This document shows positions 52,573-61,114 of a stretch of 64,000 nt of DNA, piece after piece. The notes beneath the pieces were generated by a model. The model was not told the origin of the DNA. It ran no database searches and saw only the letters and a program-made list of their open reading frames with translations. Numbering within the stretch: the first letter of the stretch is position 1; the number at the start of each line of letters is the position of its first letter. Position numbers and translations under genes: made by a program. Origin of the DNA: Acinetobacter sp. ANC 4805 (GTDB lineage: Bacteria > Pseudomonadota > Gammaproteobacteria > Pseudomonadales > Moraxellaceae); assembly GCF_022549495.1 (NCBI RefSeq), contig NZ_JAKZGD010000002.1, positions 62,001 through 126,000 on the forward strand, written 5' to 3'.

Positions 52573-53904
52573 TTAGCGTGTTTTTAAACGTGGGTAATTA
52601 AACACAATTGCAAGGACTGCACAAATCGCAAGAATCCAGCAGTAGTAGATCGTGCCAATCAATTCGACTGGAGAGAGTTTGGCAATTGAACATGCGAGTA
52701 AGAGCTGTGCGCCGTAGGGAATAATCCCTTGAATGACGCAAGAAAAAATATCGAGCAAAGCTGCACTTCGTTTAGGATCAACACCATATTCTCTCGCCAC
52801 TTCACGTGCCATATCACCTGATAAAATAATGGCAACGGTATTATTGGCAACGAATAAATTTGAAAATATGACTAGAAAACTAATGCCTAATTCACCTGCA
52901 CATTGTTTACCAAATTTAAATAAGCGAGTCATACGATAAATACGTTGAATCAGCCACGTTAAACCGCCTTCTTTTTGCATCAGTGTAGATAAGCCGCCTA
53001 GCAACATGGAAAGTAATGCCACTTCAAACATGCTGACAAAGCCATCATAAATTGAGTTATTGAGTTTTAATAAGTCAAATTCAGGTTGCTCAATTAGCCC
53101 AATCACACCCGATAGCATCACACCAATCATTAACACCGCAAGTACGTGTAATCGTGTAAAAGCAAGAAAAAACACAGCAAGATAGGGCAAAATGAGCAAG
53201 GGGTCATAAGGCTTTGCTTGAATTGCTTCTGCTTGATGGCTTAGTGAAATATAAATCATCAAGGTCATGATTGCTGCGGGTAGGGCGATCCAGACATTGA
53301 CCCTAAATTTATCTCGAAGTTCCACATTTTGGCTACGTGTGGCTGCAATGGTGGTATCTGAAATCATGGATAAATTATCACCAAACATTGCACCGCTGAC
53401 TACAGCCCCAATCGCATAAATTGGTGCAATATCGGTGGCCTGAGTAAAGCCAAAGGCAATGGGTGCGCAGGCAGCGATGGTGCCCATGGATGTTCCCATC
53501 GCTGTGGCAATAAATGCCGCAATGATAAACAGCATGGGCAATACAAATTCTGTTGAAATGAGTGAAAGCCCTAACTGAACAGTCGCATCCACGCTACCAA
53601 TCGCACTGGATACACTCGCGAATGCGCCTGCGAGCATAAAGACCATAAACATCAAAATCAGATTAGGATGGCTAGCGCCTTCTAAAAACGTTTCAATCGC
53701 CGTATTTAGTTTTTGTCTATAGAGCAGTAGTGCCAGAATAATAGCTGGAATCGCAGCAATAGGCGCTTTGATTTGATAGAAAGCAAATTCTGTCCCGATC
53801 ATTGAATGATAGAGACCACTCCCGAGAAAGATGATCAAAAATACCAATAACGGCAGCAAAGCAAAGGCATTGCTTTGGGCTTTTTCCTGAGTGTGGTCAG
53901 ACAT
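52573..53904 (-). CDS. Na+/H+ antiporter, NhaC family
   Basis: The 443-residue integral membrane protein has about eleven hydrophobic segments. MGTSMGTIAACAPIAFGFTQ, VSGAMFGDNLSMISDTTIAAT and ANNTVAIILSGDMAREVAREYGVDP are the conserved core of NhaC-type carriers. Some relatives exchange malate and lactate or transport other organic anions, so the substrate is uncertain. ATG 53904 is preferred over the upstream in-frame 53919 because the conserved part begins soon after. Confidence 0.82.
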   Translation of the reverse strand: MSDHTQEKAQSNAFALLPLLVFLIIFLGSGLYHSMIGTEFAFYQIKAPIAAIPAIILALLLYRQKLNTAIETFLEGASHPNLILMFMVFMLAGAFASVSSAIGSVDATVQLGLSLISTEFVLPMLFIIAAFIATAMGTSMGTIAACAPIAFGFTQATDIAPIYAIGAVVSGAMFGDNLSMISDTTIAATRSQNVELRDKFRVNVWIALPAAIMTLMIYISLSHQAEAIQAKPYDPLLILPYLAVFFLAFTRLHVLAVLMIGVMLSGVIGLIEQPEFDLLKLNNSIYDGFVSMFEVALLSMLLGGLSTLMQKEGGLTWLIQRIYRMTRLFKFGKQCAGELGISFLVIFSNLFVANNTVAIILSGDMAREVAREYGVDPKRSAALLDIFSCVIQGIIPYGAQLLLACSIAKLSPVELIGTIYYCWILAICAVLAIVFNYPRLKTR

Positions 53905-54180
53905 AAAAATAAAAAGCAAACTTAAAAATGATGAGTAGTATAAGGGAGCGAGACTTATTTCTAAAATGCACGGCGATGAGGCAAAAATTAGGAAGCTTTG
54001 ATCATTGAGAAAAAGCTGAAAATATAGATAAATGTATCAGGGCTGTTGTAAGTAGCAACATTCACTGTTGCAATCACGTCAAACTCTGTTCAATGAACAA
54101 AAAATAGCGTTACAATGCAGTGTTCTTGTATGACTACAAACAACTCCTCAATTTATATAAATCAAGGAAAGCATAATCCT

Positions 54181-54984
54181 ATGTCACGTCTTGCCACTCG
54201 TTTTGAACAGCTTAAATCTCAGCACCGTAAAGCGCTTGTTTCTTATGTTATGGCAGGAGATCCGCATCCACAAGTCACGGTTCCATTACTTCACCAGATG
54301 GTTGAAGCAGGCGTTGATGTTGTCGAGTTGGGTTTACCATTCTCAGATCCAATGGCGGATGGTCCAGTGATTGCCTTAGCTGCTGAACGTGCTTTAGCAG
54401 GCGGAACAAGCACATTTGATGCTTTGAATATGGTGAAAGAATTTCGTGAAAAAGATCAAACAACACCCGTTGTTTTAATGGGGTATCTAAACCCTGTTGA
54501 AGTGATTGGTTATGAAAAGTTTGTGGCTTATGCGAAAGACTGTGGTGTTGATGGTGTCCTTTTGGTGGACTTACCGCCAGAAGAGTCGAAGCAGTTCGGT
54601 GAAATCTTAAAACAAAATGAGATGGATCCGATTTTCTTACTCGCACCAACGTCAACTGATCAACGTATTCAGCATGTAGTGAATCAAGCCAGTGGCTTTG
54701 TTTACTATGTGTCATTAAAAGGTGTGACAGGTGCAGCAACATTAGATACCTCTGAAGCAGCAGCGCGTATTGCTAAAATTAAGAGCATGACCAATGTCCC
54801 AGTTGGGGTTGGTTTTGGGATTAGTGATGCCACGTCTGCAAAAGCCATGGGTCAAGTTGCTGATGCCGTAATCGTAGGAAGTGCTTTCGTTAAATCTTTT
54901 GCGACATTGCCAGCCGATGAAGCTGTGCAACAGACGGTGAATAAAGTGAAGGAGCTTCGAGCCGCGCTCGATGAGTTAGTATGA
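54181..54984 (+). CDS. trpA: Tryptophan synthase alpha chain
   Basis: TrpA cleaves indole-3-glycerol phosphate to indole, passed to TrpB. The 267-residue TIM-barrel protein has the catalytic Glu49 in VVELGLPFSDP and Asp60 in PMADGP, and the phosphate-binding GVGFGISDATSA. The ATG at 54181 is preferred over an upstream in-frame start at 54115 because conserved sequence begins here. Its stop overlaps the accD start by four bases. It heads the trpA-accD-folC-SPOR string and is separated from trpB. Confidence 0.97.
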   Translation: MSRLATRFEQLKSQHRKALVSYVMAGDPHPQVTVPLLHQMVEAGVDVVELGLPFSDPMADGPVIALAAERALAGGTSTFDALNMVKEFREKDQTTPVVLMGYLNPVEVIGYEKFVAYAKDCGVDGVLLVDLPPEESKQFGEILKQNEMDPIFLLAPTSTDQRIQHVVNQASGFVYYVSLKGVTGAATLDTSEAAARIAKIKSMTNVPVGVGFGISDATSAKAMGQVADAVIVGSAFVKSFATLPADEAVQQTVNKVKELRAALDELV

Positions 54985-55877
54985 GTCAAGAGTTAACAGC
55001 AGGGAAGGTTCTGAACCCATCAACGCCTTGGACTGAGCGTCAAGTACCTGGTATTCAGGTACGGAATGAACAGCAAACATTCAAAGCAACATTTACTGAA
55101 CCGACCATTGAATGTCCTGAGTGCCATGCATTAGTGACACGTACGGCAATGTCATTTAATGCCTATGTATGCCCACAGTGTGATGAGCATTTACGTATGC
55201 GTGCACGTGATCGTTTGAATTGGTTCTTCGATCAGGTGAATACTGAATTAGGTCAAGAATTTAGTGCAAAAGATCCATTAAAGTTTGTGGATAGCAAACC
55301 TTATCCAGATCGCATTCGTGAAGCACAAGATAAAACAGGCGAAACCGAAGCATTGGTTGTGATGCAAGGTTCGCTTAAGGGTTTGGACTTGGTAGCTTGT
55401 GCATTTGAGTTCGATTTTATGGGCGGCTCAATGGGAACTGTGGTGGGTGATCGTTTTATCCAAGCGGCTGAACGAGCAATTCAATTACACCAACCGTTAA
55501 TTTGTTTTGCTGCTTCAGGCGGTGCGAGAATGCAAGAAGGCATGTTGTCTTTAATGCAAATGGCGCGTACTTCTGCTGCGATCCAAAAAATGAAAGAAGC
55601 ACGTGTCCCATACCTTGTGGTACTGACTCATCCTGTATATGGTGGCGTAACAGCATCATTAGCGATGTTAGGTGATGTGCATATCGCTGAACCGAAAGCC
55701 ATGATTGGTTTTGCAGGTAAACGTGTCATTGAACAAACCGTGCGTGAAAAATTGGAAGAACCATTCCAGCGTGCAGAGTATTTGCTTGATCATGGTGTGG
55801 TCGATCAAATTGTTCATCGTCATGCATTACGTGATACTGTATACAGACTCGTGGCTAAACTGATGAACTTACCTTGA
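54981..55877 (+). CDS. accD: Acetyl-CoA carboxylase carboxyltransferase subunit beta
   Basis: AccD with AccA transfers CO2 from carboxybiotin to acetyl-CoA, giving malonyl-CoA for fatty acid synthesis. The 298-residue protein has a zinc ribbon with Cys45, Cys48, Cys64 and Cys67 (CPEC...CPQC), then the crotonase-type fold with FMGGSMGTVVGDRF, FAASGGARMQEGMLSL and HPVYGGVTASLAMLGD. It overlaps trpA by ATGA and folC by four bases. Confidence 0.97.
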   Translation: MSQELTAGKVLNPSTPWTERQVPGIQVRNEQQTFKATFTEPTIECPECHALVTRTAMSFNAYVCPQCDEHLRMRARDRLNWFFDQVNTELGQEFSAKDPLKFVDSKPYPDRIREAQDKTGETEALVVMQGSLKGLDLVACAFEFDFMGGSMGTVVGDRFIQAAERAIQLHQPLICFAASGGARMQEGMLSLMQMARTSAAIQKMKEARVPYLVVLTHPVYGGVTASLAMLGDVHIAEPKAMIGFAGKRVIEQTVREKLEEPFQRAEYLLDHGVVDQIVHRHALRDTVYRLVAKLMNLP

Positions 55878-57160
55878 AACCCGACGCTCCACATTCTACA
55901 GATACATTAACAACATGGCTCGATTATTGGGGCCATGTTCATGTTACAGGCATTGATTTAGGTTTAGAGCGCGTTATTCCCGTCGCTGAAAAGTTGGGGG
56001 TAATGCAACCGCAAGCGAAGGTATTTACCGTCGCAGGAACCAATGGTAAAGGCTCAACCACAACGACTTTGGCTGCGATTTTGAATGCGCAAGGCTATAA
56101 AGTCGGTTTGTACCAGTCACCGCATATTTATCGTTTTAATGAACGCGTAAAACTTGCAGGATTGGAAGTTGATGATCAAAGCTTAGTTGATGCCTTTGTG
56201 TTGGTGGATCAAGCCCGCCGAGAATGTGATTTATCACTCTCTTTCTTTGAAGCAACTACTTTGGCTGCTTTTGTCATTTTTAAGTTACAACAATGTGATG
56301 TTTGGGTACTTGAGGTCGGTCTTGGTGGTCGCCTTGATGTGGTGAATGTGATTGATCCTGATATTGCTGTGATTACCAATATTGGTTTAGATCATGTCGA
56401 TTGGTTAGGTGATACAGTAGAAAAAATTGCTTTCGAAAAAGCAGGGATTATTCGTCCAAATATCCCCGTGATATTTGCGGGTCAACAGCAATTGCCACAA
56501 GCTATTCAAGACAAAGTCACTGAAACCCAATCGCATTTATATGCATTAAATCGAGATTATTTTTATCAACTCAATGACGATGGTCAAACATGGTCATTTG
56601 CATCCTCTGGCACAACGCTAAAACTGCCAATCGGTCAGCTTGCATTAGATAATATTTCGACTGCTGTTGCTGCGGTACTGGTGAGTGGTATTGAGGTCTC
56701 TCAGGCAGCGATTGCAACAGGTATCCAGCAAGCACGTTTGCAAGGTCGTTTTGAAATACGGCAAATTCAAGACAAAACCGTTATTTTTGATGCTGGACAT
56801 AATCCACATGGCATCGAATTTCTATTGAATCAGTTGCGAAAATTCTTAAAATACAATAAACAGTACACAGATGTTGTTGCAGTATTTTCAATGCTGGCAG
56901 ATAAGGATATTTCGTCTGTCACTGATTTACTTAAAACAACTGTAAAAGATTGGTTTATTGCTCCTTTAAATGTACCTAGAGCAGCAGCATTGCCGCAGCT
57001 GCATGATGCATTACAAGGTCAACAGGTATATGAGTACAGCAATATCCAGCAAGCTTTTGAAAATGTGCTGAAACAAAGTAATAACAATCAGCTAATTTTA
57101 GTCTGTGGTTCGTTTCATACTTTAGAAGCGGTCTGGGAGTATTTAGAACAATGTCAATGA
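55874..57160 (+). CDS. folC: Bifunctional folylpolyglutamate/dihydrofolate synthase
   Basis: FolC adds glutamate to dihydropteroate and to reduced folates. The 428-residue Mur-ligase-type protein has the P-loop VAGTNGKGSTTTTLAAIL, the FFEATTLAAF helix, VGLGGRLDVVNVIDPD and GLDHVDWLGDT, and a C-terminal domain with RLQGRFEIRQIQ and DAGHNPHG. The start is TTG at 55874, overlapping the end of accD. Its end overlaps the SPOR gene by 10 bases. Confidence 0.95.
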   Translation: MKPDAPHSTDTLTTWLDYWGHVHVTGIDLGLERVIPVAEKLGVMQPQAKVFTVAGTNGKGSTTTTLAAILNAQGYKVGLYQSPHIYRFNERVKLAGLEVDDQSLVDAFVLVDQARRECDLSLSFFEATTLAAFVIFKLQQCDVWVLEVGLGGRLDVVNVIDPDIAVITNIGLDHVDWLGDTVEKIAFEKAGIIRPNIPVIFAGQQQLPQAIQDKVTETQSHLYALNRDYFYQLNDDGQTWSFASSGTTLKLPIGQLALDNISTAVAAVLVSGIEVSQAAIATGIQQARLQGRFEIRQIQDKTVIFDAGHNPHGIEFLLNQLRKFLKYNKQYTDVVAVFSMLADKDISSVTDLLKTTVKDWFIAPLNVPRAAALPQLHDALQGQQVYEYSNIQQAFENVLKQSNNNQLILVCGSFHTLEAVWEYLEQCQ

Positions 57161-58242
57161 ATAATAAACAACGCTGGATGGGTGGTGTTGTTCTACTAGG
57201 GGGTGGTGTTTTATTGACCGCATTGCTTCTTAAAGGTAATGACGAAATAGCGCACGATAAAACGCAAGCTACGATTACACATCCAATTCCTAAAACAGAA
57301 GCTCAATCCCAAACAGCTCAGTCGAACCAAAATGGTGAAATGGTATCATTACAGCCATTAGCTGTGGATGTAGAAACAGAAAAACGTTTACTAGAAGAGC
57401 AACGTCGCTCGCGTGAGAAAGCCGTTGCTGAACAAGAAGCACGTGCAGCTGATTTTCTAAAAATGCAGCAAGAAGCAGAAGCAGCTGCGGCACGCAAGGC
57501 TGCGGAAGAATATGCTGCAATTAATGCACGCCGTACAGCGGAACAGGAAAGCTCTGATAACATTCCGCCAGAGCTTGGCGAAGATGATAAAGCCAAAGCA
57601 CAACGACTTGCTGAAGAAAAGAAAAAAGCTGAACAACAAAAAGTAGATCAGCAGAAAACGGATACTGAAAAAAAGTTAGTTGAGGATAAACGTAAGGCAG
57701 ACGCTGAAAAAAAGTTAGCCGAAGAGAAACGTAAGGCTGAAACTGAAAAAAAGGCTGAGGAAGAAAAACGTAAAGCAGAAGCTGACAAAAAAGCGGCTGA
57801 TGAGAAGCGTAAAGCAGAAGCAGATAAGAAAGCGACTGAAGAGAAACGTAAAGCAGAAGCTGACAAAAAAGCGGCTGATGAGAAAAAGCATAAAGTAGAA
57901 GCTGATAAAAAAGCGGCTGATGAGAAAAAGCGTAAAGCAGAAGCTGAGAAAAAAGCCGAGGCTGAAAAGGCTCGTGAGCTTATGGAAAATGGCGATAAAA
58001 AATGGATGGTACAAGTGGCTTTAGCAGCCAACCAAGCCAATGCCGATGCGGTTGTCTCCAAGTTACGTGCCAAGGGTTATAAAGTCACCACCAGCCCTAC
58101 ATCTAAGGGGGTTCGTATCATGGTCGGTCCATCGAAAGACCGAGAAGTTGCAGATGCAGCACGTAAGAAAATTACGTCTGATGAGAGTTTAAATATGAAA
58201 TCAGCGTGGGTGATTGATTGGGTTCCGCTTGATCAGCGATAA
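57151..58242 (+). CDS. SPOR-domain membrane protein (DedD/FtsN-like)
   Basis: The 363-residue protein has one N-terminal membrane helix (about residues 10-27), a long charged Lys/Glu/Ala region of probable coiled coil (about 75-285) built from KAEADKKAADEKR-type repeats, and a C-terminal SPOR domain (about 288-363, MVQVALAANQANADAVVSKL through VRIMVGPSKDREVAD) that binds denuded peptidoglycan at the division septum. It is expected to be periplasmic and septal. It starts inside folC, and a weak terminator follows at 58260. Confidence 0.88.
   Translation: MSMNNKQRWMGGVVLLGGGVLLTALLLKGNDEIAHDKTQATITHPIPKTEAQSQTAQSNQNGEMVSLQPLAVDVETEKRLLEEQRRSREKAVAEQEARAADFLKMQQEAEAAAARKAAEEYAAINARRTAEQESSDNIPPELGEDDKAKAQRLAEEKKKAEQQKVDQQKTDTEKKLVEDKRKADAEKKLAEEKRKAETEKKAEEEKRKAEADKKAADEKRKAEADKKATEEKRKAEADKKAADEKKHKVEADKKAADEKKRKAEAEKKAEAEKARELMENGDKKWMVQVALAANQANADAVVSKLRAKGYKVTTSPTSKGVRIMVGPSKDREVADAARKKITSDESLNMKSAWVIDWVPLDQR
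57729..57958 (+). repeat. Tandem in-frame repeats of about 39-42 bases
   Basis: Inside the SPOR gene the unit CGTAAAGCAGAAGCTGACAA-AAAGCGGCTGATGAG recurs about five times with small changes, encoding the KRKAEADKKAADE coiled-coil units. In-frame tandem repeats of this kind tend to vary in copy number between strains. Confidence 0.8.
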
Positions 58243-58259
58243 AAGGTAATTATTCGCTA

Positions 58260-58295
58260 GATCAAAGCAGGAAAACGTCAGGCTTTGATCTTGTT
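58260..58295 (+). terminator. Possible terminator of the trpA-accD-folC-SPOR operon
   Basis: GATCAAAGC (58260-58268) pairs with GCTTTGATC (58282-58290) and is followed by TTGTTG. A perfect 9-bp stem, weak T-tail. Confidence 0.45.
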
Positions 58296-58327
58296 GTAAG
58301 TGTTCTATTTCTAAGGGCAGTGATTGC

Positions 58328-59260
58328 ATGATGAGTCGCGATTTTAAGATATTAGAACACTTTATTTTTTCAAAAGATTCTAGCATTAGCGCACTTTTTG
58401 GTGTGGCTTGTGTGGGAAATGATCTTTATTTGGTTGGTGATGATGTGGGTTATTTACTCAAAACCAATCAGAAAAATAGTATCAGTCGTGTGACTGTTTT
58501 TGAAAAAATTCCATTATTTGAATCATCTAAGCAAATATCACTAAGTGTATTTAGCAAAGATGCTAAGCCAGATTTTGAAGCGTTAAGCTCGATCATCTTT
58601 GATGGACAACCCCAGCTATTAGTGATGGGGTCGGGTTCTACAGAAAATCGAAAAAAGGCATTATTGTATAATCCAGCCAATCATCAAATTAGAATTCTGC
58701 TCGATACCGCTGATTACCATTTCTTAGAACATGCTTTTGAATTAACGGGTGGCGCTGATCTCAATATAGAAGCAGTCTGTTCAAATCAAAACAATTTATA
58801 CATTTTTCAACGTGGCAATATTAATCGTTTTTATGGTGTTTTAGTCTTTGATCTCGCTAAAATTCAAGAAGGAAAATCATTAGAGAATGTTCTCATAAGC
58901 TCATTCAATCTAACATTACCAACGCTTGAGGGTTCAGCAAGTGGTATTTCTGATGCTTGTTTTTTAGTGGAGAAAAATCTAATTATTGCCACTGCCGCAG
59001 TTGAGCAAACATTAAATACCTATGATGATGGTGTGGTGCTCGGTAGTTTTATTTTGGTGTTCTCGCCTGACGGTAAAACTTTATATACGCATTTGATTCA
59101 AGATACGAAAGGGCAAACCCTTCCCATTAAAGTAGAAGGGATTACTTGGCTAGAATCGACGTCCGATGGTGAAGTATTTTTATTGGTCACAGATAGTGAT
59201 GGGGGTGATTCTGAGGTTTTGAAAGTATTACTCAGCAACTCTATTTTTGCAAATCAGTAA
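58328..59260 (+). CDS. Predicted beta-propeller protein, DUF6929-like
   Basis: The 310-residue soluble protein has repeated strand patterns: ALFGVACVGNDLYLVGDD, LLVMGSGSTENRKKALLYN, GGADLNIEAVCSNQNNLYIFQRGN, LEGSASGISDACFLVEKNLIIATAAV and KVEGITWLESTSDGEVFLLVTDSDGGD. These read like propeller blades, and the family resembles DUF6929, by memory. It has no signal peptide. Function unknown. It may have its own promoter after the SPOR terminator. Confidence 0.65.
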   Translation: MMSRDFKILEHFIFSKDSSISALFGVACVGNDLYLVGDDVGYLLKTNQKNSISRVTVFEKIPLFESSKQISLSVFSKDAKPDFEALSSIIFDGQPQLLVMGSGSTENRKKALLYNPANHQIRILLDTADYHFLEHAFELTGGADLNIEAVCSNQNNLYIFQRGNINRFYGVLVFDLAKIQEGKSLENVLISSFNLTLPTLEGSASGISDACFLVEKNLIIATAAVEQTLNTYDDGVVLGSFILVFSPDGKTLYTHLIQDTKGQTLPIKVEGITWLESTSDGEVFLLVTDSDGGDSEVLKVLLSNSIFANQ

Positions 59261-59419
59261 CTTTGATCGTATTTCTTAGATCATCATATGATTTATAAAA
59301 GAGGCTTTTTCTAAGCTCAATAATCAATGGACAAAGCCCAAGAAATTAAATAAATCGTGCAATTTCAAAATTTACTGATCTTAAAAATTAGCTTTTATCT
59401 AAAGCTAATCTAACACGCT

Positions 59420-60004
59420 CTATTTAGGTGGATTCGATAGTTGCTGTTGAATCCATTGTACATTGTCAGGGGTGAAGAGCTGATCAATATTTTTCCAAAT
59501 TACGTGAAAGCCATAACCACCTTGTTTCATTTCCTTAACTGCATCCTCAATCGACCAATGCTCAAACACAATTCGATACATGGCAATGGTTGCACCCGTA
59601 CGATCTGAACCATGATAGCAATGCACTAAGACTTTTTGGTTGTTCTGTTTAGCAGTTTGAATGGCGCGCATCGCTTGTAATAAGTCTTCACGATTGATTG
59701 CCCATGTATAAATTGGAATATGTACTAGATTAAAAGGTTGATCTTTTAAAACTTTGGCATCTTCATTTCTAGCTCTCAAATTGATGATCGTCTCAATTTG
59801 ATGCTTTTCTAAACTTGGAATTAAATCAGTACTGGGTTGTTCACTGCGAAAAATATCAGGACTAATTTGATAAAAATTATGCGTATTGGAAATCAGCGTT
59901 CCCCAGTTTTGGGGACGCTGTTCATCATCTAAGCTCGGATGTTTCATACACCCGCTAACATTAAGTGTTGAAACGAGTACAACGGCAATAAGTGTTTTTT
60001 TCAT
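59420..60004 (-). CDS. Lipoprotein dual-specificity/tyrosine-type phosphatase
   Basis: The 194-residue protein has a lipoprotein signal with lipobox VSGC (Cys19), then a phosphatase domain with IETIINLRARNED, the P-loop HCYHGSDRTGAT (Cys129, Arg135) and VKEMKQGGYGFH. The Cys and Arg of C-x5-R are present, so it should be active, in the periplasm or at the outer membrane. Its ATG follows the stop of the MBL-fold gene by a single base, so the two are translationally coupled. Substrate unknown. Confidence 0.85.
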   Translation of the reverse strand: MKKTLIAVVLVSTLNVSGCMKHPSLDDEQRPQNWGTLISNTHNFYQISPDIFRSEQPSTDLIPSLEKHQIETIINLRARNEDAKVLKDQPFNLVHIPIYTWAINREDLLQAMRAIQTAKQNNQKVLVHCYHGSDRTGATIAMYRIVFEHWSIEDAVKEMKQGGYGFHVIWKNIDQLFTPDNVQWIQQQLSNPPK

Positions 60005-60005
60005 A

Positions 60006-60815
60006 TTACTGATAACGGTTAAATTCGACAGGATCATGCGCACAAATTAACTCAATACTTGGCTCATGTTGAGCGAGATATTGTAACCGTTTCAGGTTAT
60101 GTAGCCTTTGTTGATTATCTTCTGCCAATAAACGTTCAGTCAGATCCAATGCTCTGAGTTTATTCTTTGGATTGAGTTCCAAATGAGAAAAATAAGCATC
60201 ACCACAGAAGAAAATCCAACCATCTTGCTTTTTAATCGCAATGCCACTGTGTCCCAGTGTATGACCGAGTAGTGGAACCATCAGAATTTCATCTTGGAAA
60301 AAAGGAAGACCTTGGACTTTTTGTAGATTAAACCACGCCTCACCATCTGTATGTTCAGCAAAATTCCAATGGCGATGCTGTTTAAATTGTTCTGTTTTAT
60401 AGCGGAGCTTTCCTTTAGCAGAGAGCGATTGCGTTGCATTAAACTCAGAAGCCAAAACATGTACCGTTGCATTGGGAAAATCTGAAATTCCCCCAGCATG
60501 ATCAAAATCAAGATGCGTGACAAAGATATGTTGTACATCTTCAGGGCGTAAACCTAATTTTCGAATTTGTTCGATGGCACTTAATTTGAGGTTGGGTACA
60601 ATTGAACCAAGTTGGGTGAGTAATGAACCTAAGCGTTGTTCGGTATGTAAATAATCCTGTGTGCCTAAACCTGTATCAATTAAAACGAGACCTCGATCTG
60701 TTTCAATAAGTAAGCAATGGCAAACGAGATGTGCTTTCCAACCTTTTTGACCAAATAGGGGCGCACAAACAGGGCAGAAGCTTCCGCAATGGAGATGATG
60801 GATGTTATAGATCAT
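60006..60815 (-). CDS. MBL-fold metallo-hydrolase, lactonase-like
   Basis: The 269-residue protein has LLIETDRGLVLIDTGLG, the metal motif THLDFDHAGG at His101-His106, HTLGHSGIAI, FCGDAYFSH and a late CAHDPVEF. The motif reads H-x-D-x-D-H where the canonical is H-x-H-x-D-H, a variant known in some lactonase-like branches. The overall layout resembles N-acyl homoserine lactone lactonases (AttM/AiiA-like), but the substrate cannot be decided from sequence. It is the upstream gene of a two-gene unit with the lipoprotein phosphatase. Confidence 0.82.
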   Translation of the reverse strand: MIYNIHHLHCGSFCPVCAPLFGQKGWKAHLVCHCLLIETDRGLVLIDTGLGTQDYLHTEQRLGSLLTQLGSIVPNLKLSAIEQIRKLGLRPEDVQHIFVTHLDFDHAGGISDFPNATVHVLASEFNATQSLSAKGKLRYKTEQFKQHRHWNFAEHTDGEAWFNLQKVQGLPFFQDEILMVPLLGHTLGHSGIAIKKQDGWIFFCGDAYFSHLELNPKNKLRALDLTERLLAEDNQQRLHNLKRLQYLAQHEPSIELICAHDPVEFNRYQ

Positions 60816-60897
60816 CGTGATTGTTATTCTATTTTGAAGAGAATTATTTTTATAACGTATCGATTAAAAAATACCAACAAGTTTTTATTTTGCGATT

Positions 60898-60922
60898 TAA
60901 AAAGCCTATCGGATCGATAGGC
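60898..60922 (-). terminator. Intrinsic terminator on the minus strand
   Basis: GCCTATCG, GAT loop, CGATAGGC (60904-60922) with an A-run on the plus strand that gives a T-tail on the minus strand. It lies about 190 bases beyond the peroxiredoxin stop and probably ends that transcript. Confidence 0.7.
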
Positions 60923-60960
60923 AATAGAGTTTGTTATTCAGATTTAATAGTTTTTACTGT

Positions 60961-61109
60961 TCGACTTGCGTTCGTAACGAGCGTTGCTCGTTTTGTGTAC
61001 TACGCACTTCGTTTGTCTTGCGCTGCGTTTGAAGCCTTTAGTCGGCTTCAATCTTTTAACTCACAGCATAGCTGTTTCGACTTGCGTTCGTAACGAGCGT
61101 TGCTCGTTT
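60961..61109 (+). repeat. Pair of perfect 33-bp direct repeats
   Basis: The 33-base unit beginning TCGACTTGCGTTCGTAACGA occurs at 60961-60993 and again, unchanged, at 61077-61109, 116 bases apart. Each copy contains AACGAGC-GTT-GCTCGTT, a perfect 7-bp palindrome. The spacer holds a further hairpin (GAAGCC/GGCTTC, near 61030-61050). No gene is supported here. Confidence 0.85.
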
Positions 61110-61114
61110 GATCC

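Noticed and set aside
57729-57958. Tandem repeats considered as CRISPR
   Set aside because: They are in frame, encode coiled coil, and have no unique spacers.
57290-58073. Long minus-strand frames rich in Ser, Phe and Leu opposite the SPOR gene
   Set aside because: They are mirror readings of the Lys/Glu/Ala repeats, which happen to lack stops on the complementary strand.
60821-61093. A 90-codon plus-strand frame through the 33-bp repeats
   Set aside because: No start signal, no family, and the sequence is repeat and hairpin; not a credible gene.
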